Origin: Plutella xylostella
Lineage: Eukaryota; Arthropoda; Insecta; Lepidoptera; Plutellidae
Direction: 5' to 3'
Assembly: GCF_932276165.1 (NCBI RefSeq)
Contig: NC_064009.1
Location: 744,001 to 808,000 of the forward strand
Length of the DNA: 64,000 nucleotides
Both the position numbers and the translations under genes were made by a program. The notes beneath the pieces are model-generated. The model saw only the letters and a list, made by a program, of their open reading frames with translations. It made no database searches and had not been told where the DNA came from. Positions 25,901 to 37,900 of the stretch are shown in pieces. Position 1 is the stretch's first letter; the number at the start of each line of letters is the position of its first letter.

Positions 25901-28900
25901 TGACCGACGTGATGACTGATGATGATGAAAGGTATGTTATGAAAAGTAAATACCTAATGAATAACTATTACTGTCTCCACTTTTGTACAAAATTAAGAAA
26001 TAGTAATGATCAAACAAAGAATGTTAATGAATTTAATGACTGATGCCGACAGAAATAGCGACTCACCAGAAACACTCAGTGACACAAATAAATAAACGTT
26101 TTCTTTTCATTTTAGCATTCTGCGGTCAAAGACAATGGCTGCGGTAAGTGTTAGATGATTTATGGTAAATTAGAAAATACTTAGCTCTAAGAATATTACA
26201 GTAATAGCTATAACCACGTATGGTAATTATTCTACGTTACCGGTCGCATGCATTTGTAAATACATATTATGCAATTATGTATAATGACTAATTAAGGTAA
26301 CAATATAATGACTATTTTGGTATCCTCATTGAAATTCACTGAACAATGTAGGTAAGTAATACTTACCTAAAAATTCATGCAAACTAACATAACCGACAAT
26401 AATCTACTTTATTAACTAATTATATTAGATTTATGAAAGATACACAGTACCTAGTCAATGCATTGTTATCTTTTCATGAATGTAAAAACAATATGTTTTT
26501 ATTACTACACACAAAAAACCGTATTTTGTATGCACTGTGCGGAATACACTACATGTTAACGAATTCGAATGAATATTCAGTGTAAGTAAATCTGTGGGAC
26601 ATTATTGGACCAAATACAAATAACTATAGGTACAGTCATGTGCATAAACGTGAATACAGTACTTATTGTATCATAGTCGTAACAAAATTTTATTTTATTA
26701 TTTCGGTAACAACAACAATAATTAATGAAGAAAGTAGTTACTTTTTAATTTCTGAATTTTTACTTTGACAAGATACAGAAAATGAAGGATGTTGCAAGAA
26801 TTTAATTTTTACATTTACAACAACTTACTTACTTTTTGTAAGTACCTTTACAGTAATTAAGTAGGGTAACGTAACGTACCTTGGGACGCTTGTACCTCGG
26901 GACATTGATTGTATTTTAAAAACCGGCTAAATAAACACATTAAAATTCTACCCTAGGCATAGTTTTTTACTCGCTTGGCAAAACTAGTGAGTCTCGTGAT
27001 CATACCAGCATCGAGTGTGTGGTGAAGACAATATGAAGTTTTTTGGAGTCAAAAGTAGCTTTTGTATAGTTTTTTGTGTTGCTTTATCTCATTGAGGCAT
27101 GCTCAAAATAAAGACATGGATGTCACGTATAACTTTTCAGTTATTTAATTTTATGACATGGCAATTATCTGAAAGATTCCTAAATTAAAAATAAAGATAT
27201 TTAAATTTTGGTTAAATATTGCTTTTTTGTACCTTGGGACACAATTAAATTTGTACCTTGGGACACTGTTTCCTATGGCTTTGTACTATCGAAAATGCAT
27301 ACATCTAAATAACGCCTTATATCTCTGTTCTTATTAGTGCCAGAGTGAAACTAGACAGAAGAGAGATTCAGTAAATCAATAAGAGCAGAGATATAAGGCG
27401 TTATTTAGAAGTTTGCATTTTCCATAGTACAAAGCTATAGGAAACAGTGTCCCAAGGTACAAACGTGTAACGTACCTTGGGTCAAAATAAGCATTTTTAC
27501 TTTTATCTTAATTTAATAAAATCTGGCCACACTAAAGCTTTAGCACAAATACTAGTGATAATAGATTATATATCCTACCGAATAAAGAAAATTTCACATT
27601 GATATCTTAGTTGTACGCTGCGATAGCTTCATTCAAAGTTGGGGTAGTCGAAAATGTCCCTAGGTACGTTACGTTACCCTACCTACCTGACTCATCTTCT
27701 TTTAAAGTGTCTTGAGTTTCAGACTTCAACCAATTCCTATTTTCCTGTTGAGCTGAAATATTGAATTCTTGTTATAAAATAATCTACTTATTCACTGTAT
27801 ACATAATGTATAACATAGTAGGTATATAGGTATTATTATTATTAAATACTATATTGATGCTATTTTCTACGTTAAAATTTATTAAAAAGGTAAGATTTGT
27901 TTTTTTCTTTGAAGCTCCGTAACGACTGGGCCGATTTCAAAAACCCATCCGACATTCCAAAATTCCCCCGGGAAATCATTTAAAGACTATGAAAGATGGG
28001 GTAATAAATCGTAATAGTGATATAGTAATCATAATAGTCATCATTGTAAAAAAAAGAAAAAAGATAGTTCTTACTTATGTAAGAACTCAGTACCTATAAG
28101 ATAAAGATAAGATAAAACATAAAATGATCTTTATTTCACACAAACAGAAACAGTTTCAGAAACATAGAAAAGAAATATGTAGTACAATCAACAATCGGCG
28201 GCCTTATTACTAAAAGTAATCTCTTCCAGACAACCCCATAGATAGGAAATAGACAGTATGAAAAAAGGTAACGTGTATCGTAATCAATAAAATATAATAT
28301 GCTGAAAATAATGAAGATTTTACCTGTTTTTCCTCCAATGCTGTTTAAAGATGTCGGGTAGTGGGCACCCCATGCCCCCGCCACCCACACGACCGACATC
28401 ACAAGGAGAATAAACTCAAACCGACACATTTCACACTTCAGTTGTAACCACGATAGAAACTTACAAGTTCTTGGAATACTGTCTTGAAGGTAGAATTAAA
28501 CTTAAAATAATAATATTGTTTATTATTTTGTTTCCTTCTTTTTTTTTCTAAACGACTAATCGATAACTAGTGAGTGAATCGTCTGAGAGACTTGATTTAC
28601 TAATTCGAATATTTCGAGATATTAGTAACTCGTTTTTTCTGGTTTACAAATGAGGTGACGTAGCCACGCTAGACAAAGTATTGGTAATTTTTTGATGCTA
28701 ACTAGGTATTTAATTGTTTGCGAGGTTTGCATGCATTTTTATAATAGTTTTTATGATAACTTGCATATTAATTAAAGATTACCTGTGATTTATTATGACC
28801 TATGACTGGGTATTAAAGTGGCATTCATTTCGCTTGCTTTAATTCAACTAAGTATATGGTTGAGTATGAAGTATTAACCTTTTATAACAGTCATTCAGTT

Positions 28901-31900
28901 AATTTGATCTGTCAGCTGATATGGACTTTATGGCTTTGAGAAGAAAGGGCAGGGTCGTATGACAAATTCATCATCTTAATCGCTAATTTTAATATAGATC
29001 AGAGAAGATTAGATCCTTGCAATATTAATGACAGGAAGTTATTTAAATGAGACCTTTATTGGTTTTTATTTTAATTTCCTTGATATTTGTATGTTAATGG
29101 TAATAAGATTTTATTAATTAATCCATCTAAGTATCTAGATAGATTTCCAATTACAGAAACGTACTTTTTAATTACCCTCGACTAAAATAGTATTGTACCT
29201 ACGTTTGTTACCGTAAGTCAGTGTGTGGCCACGACGTTATGAAAATCTTAAATGGATCATTTCGATTGGGTTTTTTGTTAATAGCGATAGAGTTTAAAAA
29301 AAATACATTATTGTTAGGAGTTTAAAACGGTAACTTTATTTATAAATACATTCAAACATAGGAATAGCAAATACTGCAATTTACTGCATACATATAACGT
29401 GATTTAACCCGAAGGTAAAACTAGTTTAAATTACTTAAAACGGACTTATCGTATAAGGGACCCGAAAACATTCCTAAACTTTTTCATATAATCTAGATTA
29501 TCTGGACTGAACTAAACGAGCTAAACTGCGGCGAATATTGCAACAGTACTGGGCAATGATTACATACTGGGTCTGTAATCAAATCACTTTAGTAATCATC
29601 CGGTAATCATAGACTGGGCGTCTCAGGGATGCGTTGCTTCTCAAATTATGATTTCACAGTTTAGGTGTTCAGAAAAAGGGAATAGCAATGAAATTAAATC
29701 CTCTGAAAACTTGGTCCAACTGATCGGACCAAGTGAACTTTTATTGGTTCGGATCATCGGATGAATAGGAAAAGTGAGTCCAGTTTGTACGACCGATCGG
29801 ATCAAGTATACTATGGATCCGAATCATCGGAAGAGTAGGAAACGTGAGTCCACTTTGTCCCCTCTGCTTAGTCCCCTAGATTGGGACGAGTTTGTTGAGT
29901 TTTGTCGGTAGCACCATATAATGCTAGAGGCTTCAAATATAAAGAGTGTCGTGGCACTCCTTTGGATGGCCCATTAATCTGGTACTGGAGGGTTACGAAA
30001 ACGAAGGACAGATGTCGTGCAATCGGCACGTTTAATACAACGAGAAAGAGTCGTGTCTCGCGCAGCAGTGCTCCGAAACATAGTTTTTTGTCATATAGAG
30101 TGATCTCCTTGGTTCTTGGTAGGTAAAGGCCATGTCTAAATAGCCACATGTAGCATATTCCGATCGGATCAGGCAGCCACGCCGGTCGAGCGCATCCGGT
30201 ATCGGTTTTTAGATCAAATTGCCGTTTCCTTCAATCAAATACGAAACACCTAGGTAACTGGTTTATGAAGACTCTAGACAAGATCACAGAGAATTCCTGC
30301 ATATGAAATCTTCTTTAAATGTCAATTGTTTTTTCCTCGTGGAAAATCTATGAACAAGCCACTTTACTAACGAAATCTTTATTTTAACCGAAGAGGTAGA
30401 CATTAAAAAGTATTTTGTTTACACTTAACTATGTGGTATATGTATATTTTTGCGATCTCATTTAAGGTAACAAAAAGATGATGTCAAAAAGTGGAATGTT
30501 AATCCACCCTGCCCATTTCTTTAAAATGATGTATTTTTAGCCATGGTTTTTAATTTAGAAACATATTCAATCTGTCCGATTATGGTCAATGATTATTGTG
30601 CTTTTAACCTCAATGATGATGACATAATGGACCTAGATGAAGTCCAGCTATACCAGTTAGGTTTTATTAGGTAAGATGCATGTTGTCAATGTATGCTAGT
30701 ATGTATGATATGGAGTTACATATACGAGTAGATGGATCTAACAGTTAAAATAAAGTACGTGATAAATCTCCGAAAATTATTATTAAAATATTTTTGGAAC
30801 AGCTATGACACTATGGTTTGGATCAAGTGACAAAATTAAAACTAACCTGTTGACGTAAAATTTTGACTATTACCAATTTACCATACTACGGGTTTTGTCC
30901 AGGTTTATCGAAATTAGCCATAAATACAGCGCTGTGATTGGTGGAAACGTGTATTAAACGTCTCTATTGACGCCGATAACAAACCCGTGCCGTGTCCGTT
31001 AGCTTTAGAGCCAATTTCTCTATAGTCAGTTGGAGCATAACCAGCAGGGAGTAGTGGTTGGCTTTTGACACATCTGCCATGAATTTTATATGGAGATGAC
31101 GTTTAATTTATAAATCAATACCTGTCGGTTAGATAACCGACTATGGATAAATTGGCACTATGCGTTTCACTGTGGTGACAAACCTTTCTCCATTTGTAGT
31201 GTCTGTCACCGACTCGCTTTGAAGACTTTATTTTCAGATACCTATAGAATTGGTATTGATCAAATTATAATATTTTTTCCAAGTCAGATAAGTATTGGAT
31301 TATTTGGATTTGGCAACCTTAGCTTAGCTGTATCCACAAATTGACGGATCGGTTGAAATATTCGAAAGGTCAAGGTGCAGGATGACAATTAGACAGCTCT
31401 TCGGCTGATTGCCTCTTATTTATTCTGAAAAGGTTTGGTCCGAGTGGATTTGTGCCGTCGTTAATGACCGGTTCAATTGTTTTGTGTAAGGTTTAGCAGA
31501 TTACAACGGCTGGTACATTAGATAGATACATTGCAAATATCTGACGACACTTTAGAAGAGTTCAATAAATATACAGGGTGTCCAGCGTACCGAAAGAATT
31601 GCCCAACGTAAAAGAAGATACAAGTTATTTTCGTGAATCCGAAACTTTTTTTTTCTATGCTAAGTAGTTGAGATTCTGATATAAATAATCTTTTTTTATG
31701 CATTTAACCTCTCAAAATCTCTGAAAATCACTATTTATGGTGGTTTCTATGATCTTATGAAGAACTGAAGATTGGCCGGCATAAGAATATAATTAATTCG
31801 CTTTAATCAATTAAAAACGTACCAGCTTTTTTAGGGTCAATGGTCTATAAAATCAGCTTCGTTTTTGCACATCATTCCAGAGAACATTATTAAGATCTTA

Positions 31901-34900
31901 TTGTATAGAAAATAAGACCTATTTCAGTATTGCACTGAAAAACGATATGGAATCCTTTCACTGAAGTCAAGGTTACGAGGACAACCTTCAAGGATTGTGT
32001 ATTTTAATGAATATCTATAAAACTAATAATATAAGCTAATTTAAAACCTATTTTTAATCTAATTAGGTTGTTCATTAGTTTTTTTTCTTTTTGCGTAACC
32101 TGTGTTGGTCCATCTCGTTATGAAAATCAAATCACAATCTTTATTGTTTACTTATTTCTTTCGATATTTAAAAAAACACTCATATTTGGCACGCATATGA
32201 ATACTAACTTATCACGAATTTATATTTAAAATACAGCTAGAATTTAGTAATTAAAACATTAATTTATGTTTATTTAATACCCTACTTATAATAAGTCACA
32301 AAAACAAACGAAAAACCAATAAGCTAATAACACTGTCACCTCATTAATCAAATCACCAAAAAGGTCGTTTAGAAAAAAGGAAACAAAACTAACAAAAAAG
32401 TATTCGCGTCGCTGGCGCAGCCTAAAGGCGCGTACCCACTACGATAGTACCGGCCGGACTACAGTGGGTGCAAATATCAATGATGTAGACGCTTTATGCA
32501 ACCTTTAGATTTTAAGCTGTTGTATAGATGTGTACATGCGGGTACAGTAAGCTTACCGGCTTAGTGTAGGTGTGTCAAAGTTGACCTTGACTTTGTTAAG
32601 CCTTCGGTGACTGTAATAGTGAAATCGTGAATTGAATAGTTTGTATCAAAACGATTATGAATAATTATGATGATACGCCTTGGCAATAGCTCCAGTTCAT
32701 GAGTATCACACTGCAGAGATAATGTAAACTAAATTTAAATGTAATATGAAACATAATATTAGAACCGTGAGTAATGTTAAAGAGCAATAAAGATCTAAGT
32801 TCATCGTTATCCATTTAATCCCATTTTCTCTTTTTCATCATGACATGACATATCTCTTCCCAAATGTAGTAAAATAATTATACTTTTATTTCAAAATACT
32901 TACTTACAAGAAATAAGTTTCACTTTCACCACCATCCTGCCAACAAAAAACATCAAAGCAGCCTCAGCACTGTTCCGCGCCGTGCACACATACCACAGAT
33001 GCCTGCGGTCAAGCGTGTTGCGGAGAGTGGCGCAAACGCATCGCATCTTCGGCATTAACATTTTAAATTTCGAACGACCTCCATAGAGGCCGAATTCAGA
33101 GGTGACGTAACGAGATTCGCTTTAAACGGGGAATACCATTGTTGTAAAAAGGTGACATAAAAAAGAAAGTTGGATTGGACGTGATGATATATTTTTTTGG
33201 TTTTCTTTTGGCATCCTGTTTTTTTATTGATTTTAAATTCATTAATAACTTTACTATACGGAGCTTTTTATGTTTGACTGCTTAAAAATTACTAAGTATC
33301 TATTTTAAAAGAGACAGTAATTAAGTATCGTAATGAAAAAATATACAAATTTTACGTACACAAATTAAAATATCATAAGTAATCACGACTTCTTGAAATA
33401 ACCTGTTCAGATGATTAAATCAGTTATGTCATTAAACCATTAGTAGGTAATGTCATTAGAACCAGTTATTATGTAGGTAACCGATGAACATCACTACTAA
33501 ACTATTTTGTTGCAATAACAAAATAGAGTTTTTCGCTAAAAACTGACCTTATCAAAGTTTTTTTGGTGGCATTGCCATGGTAAACTGACGACCGAATGGC
33601 GTAGTGGTGAGTGACCCTGACTACTGAGCCGAAGGTCCCGGGTTCGATTCCCGGCTGGGGCAGATATTTGTTTAAACACAGACATTTGTTCTCGGGTCTT
33701 GGAAGTGCCCGTAAAATGGCAATAGGCCCGCCCCCTTTTACATTGGGACTAACATAACACTGGCGAAAAGTGAGTGCAGCAATGCACTTCTGCCTACCCC
33801 ACAAGGGAGTACATTAGTACAAGGTGTGAGTGTTTTGTTTTTTCAGTACCATGGTAAACTGGAGCTGCTAATTATGTCTCCCAATCGCGAACTTGAATTG
33901 AAATTCAAATTGTAACTATATTGATATTAATTACTTCGTAAACTTAGGTACTTACTTCATTTTGACTTGCGATCGGGCCACCATTTCGTTTGGACCATAA
34001 CCATGACTAACAGTGCCACTCTGTATAGATATCAATTAAAAAATCTCCAATACCTACTTCAATTAAGAAAAAAACATCTTCAACAGCAATGTTCGATGTA
34101 CCGGCACCTATTTATAAAAACAATGAACTACATCCTCACAAATAAACAAAGAGGATTGGAACAACGTCGACCTTCATAGTTCTTTGCACCAGTGGATGAA
34201 CCCTGTATTGTATATACAGGGTGTTGCACAAAGGGTATACTAAGCCGAAACCTACATGTGCAGCATGGTACATCTAAGTCCGAAAAATAAATCAGAATTT
34301 CAAAATTCGCGAAAAAAATATTTCATTCTCCTTAGTAAAAAGTTTCTAAGAAAAATTAAATATTTTTTCGCGAATTTTGAAATTCAGATTTTATTTGCAT
34401 CATCCTGTAGAGTGCAAAACAGGCGTTACTTATCCGACTGAAACGGAAAGGAGTGTTATAATTTTAACGTGACTAATGCTTGCATGTGGCTGCTTGAGCT
34501 GATTGGCATAAGGTTTAAATTTATTTTTATAGGTAGATAGGGTTCTTGAACTTTTTTATTTATGTTCAGATTTTTTTGTCATTCAGAATATTTTTCTGGC
34601 CCTTCATTTTGTTTTTAATTTAATTTAATCCACTAGTTCCACTACTCTGGCCCGGCGGAAATAACATGCCTAATCTATTTAGGCCCCTAAACTCATTGCT
34701 TTAGAGGTGGAAACAGCATAACTCCCTTGTTTTAAATCGAAATACTCCTTAATATTTTCACATAAAATAAATTTGTAAGTAGTTCGCATCCCAGAAGCCC
34801 ACCCTTAATGTATGGTATTAAAAGCCATAATGGCTAACGTGAGAGCCACGGCGGCTTTTTATGTGAATCACATTACTCTGACTAGTTTTAATGGCAAATG

Positions 34901-37900
34901 GCAATAGTCTCTGAAGGCCAAGGCCGGAGTAATGCCCCAGTTACAGGACCTATAAGTGGAACATATGCATACAGGGTGTTTCAGTCCATCCATGACCTTG
35001 CGGTCTATCGTTTGACCTTGAATTTCTGGATTCACACACAGTATAAAGTTTATAAATACAGATTGTTGCCAAAGTGGTATACCTACCAAGCAGAAAGGGG
35101 GTGACTCAGTGGGTCATTCTGAACAATTTTAGTTCTACGAATTTTAATTTTAAGCATACGTCAAAAATGCATTTTCTCAACGGCCGAAGAACATATATGG
35201 GGAGTGTTTTGACGAATTTAAAGTCGTAGTAACCCCCCTTTTCAGGTTTTAACGCTTGCTACATCCTGTATATATATGTGTGTGTGTGAATCCAGAAACG
35301 CAAGGATGGACTGGAATAGCTCAAGATGAAAATAAACCTGCTAAATATTTTATACCCAAGATCTAGTAGGTAAGTAAATAAGGAGGATGCCTTGGAAGGC
35401 AAACATCTCAATTTTAAATGTGTCTGGACATAAAATTTTACGATAAGTTTATATTTATTTATTTAGGTTTGTTTTTTTTTCTCTAGAAATAGAAATGTAT
35501 TTTGATATTAAATAATATTATAGATATCTACTTTTAAAGGTCGATTTTTGCCATTTTATTAAGACCTACTTATGTACGAATGCATACACTATTAACAAAA
35601 GATTTAAGAAAACAATGCTATTTTGAATAAACTAAAATAATCAAAGATTAGATTATGTGTTATTTTTTTTATTACCATTTTGCACTTGTAACCTTTGAAC
35701 AAATTAATTTAAACCAAGAAATGTCGTAGGTATAAGTATGTATTATGTAAACGTATGTAGGTAGGTACTGAACTAAACGAACCGCCGAGTACCTTGAGTA
35801 CCTGTAATGTGTAAATGAGTTCAAGTCCATATGTGCATCAGGTGTGACCGCTGGCCGTAACCAGAGCCTTCATCAAAATGGATAAACTGCTTATGCGGTT
35901 CGTTTAGTTCAGTACCTACCTACATACGTTTACATAATACATACTTATACCTACGACATTTCTTGGTTTAAATTAATTTGTTCAAAGGTTACAAGTGCAA
36001 AATGGTAAAAAAAAAAATAACACATAATCTAATCTTTGATTATTTTAGTTTATTCAAAATAGCATTGTTTTCTTAAAGCCCAGTTTCTTATAAGAGAAAA
36101 TCTGCCTCAGCCAATCACAGCGCTGAATTTCACACTCAAGTTCTGTTTAACTTAACGTTCTCAGGTGTGAAAATGACGGTAAGGTCAGCAGCAGCAGTCG
36201 TTAGGCCTATTCAGAGGCCTTGGGGCAGCTTGAAAACATCTGACAGTCAGGTTGCCTACCTGCCTACCCTTAACTCTATCAGCACAAGCTTGCTTGTGTT
36301 GCGGTCCACCAACCCGCACTAGGACAGCGTGGTGGACTAGGCCTAAAACCCTAGATTGGAAGGAGACCAAGACGTGACAAGCTCCCATATTCCATCGTTA
36401 GTAGCGTTATTACATAAGTTAATCAGAAATAATAAAAGTTAGTTGAGTGCCACCATCCCCAGAAGCGGTGAAGTCAGGAAGAGTATCTTACGATTGTAGT
36501 TTAGTGAGTCCAATTCGTTCTCGTATGTTGAGCTGGCATATTTTTTTTTACCTGAAACAATAATGAAAAAGTTAAGGGTTGAGTCATAAAAACGAGAATA
36601 AAGTTTTGCTTTCATTATTCCGTCTAAAGAAAAAGAAGTAAATAATTATAAAAGCCTGCACGAAGGAACAACAGACTAAAAATTTTAATATATTGTTATT
36701 GGAATATTGTTTGTTTACTGGCATAGCGGAGCAATATAATGAGTATAATGAGGTGCTGTAATACTATATAATATATAACGGTCGTGTTCATAATACATCT
36801 CAAGCTAACATAATCTCATTTGCATATTCAAAATGAAGTGCTCTAGATAATAAACACAAAATATAATAATGTGTTCAAAATTCTACCGACCTCAATAGCA
36901 TCCGAGTGTGTCTATCTAGTTTTTATTTTTGCTTGTTTATTAAACCATTGTTTTTGATTATGAGAATTTAGTCCACATTTATAATTTGCTTGGATGTTTA
37001 AATAATACCTACTAAAATTTATCCAATATTGATAATATATTATATAAATGGTATTGTACATAAAGTTCATAGGTATTTTTTGAATGCGTAAATTTCATAA
37101 GTATTCCATATTCGAAATTTAAGTTATGAGGTTATGTGTGACAGTAGTAATTTAATTTGATAGTTTTATTACAGCCTAAAAGAAATCCCATAATAATCTA
37201 TAGAAGTGGGACCAAACTATCTAGCGGAATTACAGCTCAAAATGCCCTAACTATAGGTACAACCCCCACTTCATACAGTAATACCATAGACAAAAAGTGT
37301 TATTTAGTGCACAATCTACACATCCACTGTATTCAGCTAACCCGTTTTAAGAAGATATCATTGTTAACACTCACAAACACACGATTTGAGATTTTGGACA
37401 GTAACATGCGCTGCCTGCATTTACTATTCGAATTAAACCCCGATCCAGCTAAAAATATTTATCAGACTACGTTTGTCATTTATCTCCAACTGCGAATTAA
37501 AGTACCGTTATGAAACCGAGCTAATAAATTTACCAAATAGACGATTATAGCTGTATTTATGGCTTCTGATAGATGGGGGCAATATCCTAACTCGTAAAAG
37601 GTTGACGAACCGAAACATTCAGGATGAATTTAAAAATCAACGAACCGTTTGCTGTTTTTAGTTACCTATTGCCATTAATTTGCCAGTATTTAAGATTGTT
37701 TATTGGAGAATATTATTGAGCCTTATTTTTACAGGTTGCCTATCAGACATGTCCCCAGCCCAATGAAGAAAAAAACATAAAAACAACGAGTTATCAATCA
37801 CTGTCGACGCTGAATCAGGGCGCAGCGGTTGAAGCTGAATCGTTGAGGCTTGGGATGGCAGGTTTTGCAGCCATCCGCCGGCCGCCCCGGGCTAAGCCGC

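Noticed and set aside
29868..30149. 93-codon minus frame
   Set aside because: Overlaps MITE family A copy 3; chance frame.
33588..33660. tRNA gene
   Set aside because: It is the head of a SINE with a 13-bp target duplication; no proper cloverleaf.
37157..37513. 118-codon plus frame
   Set aside because: AT-rich codons, no domain, no start context or polyadenylation signal; judged chance.
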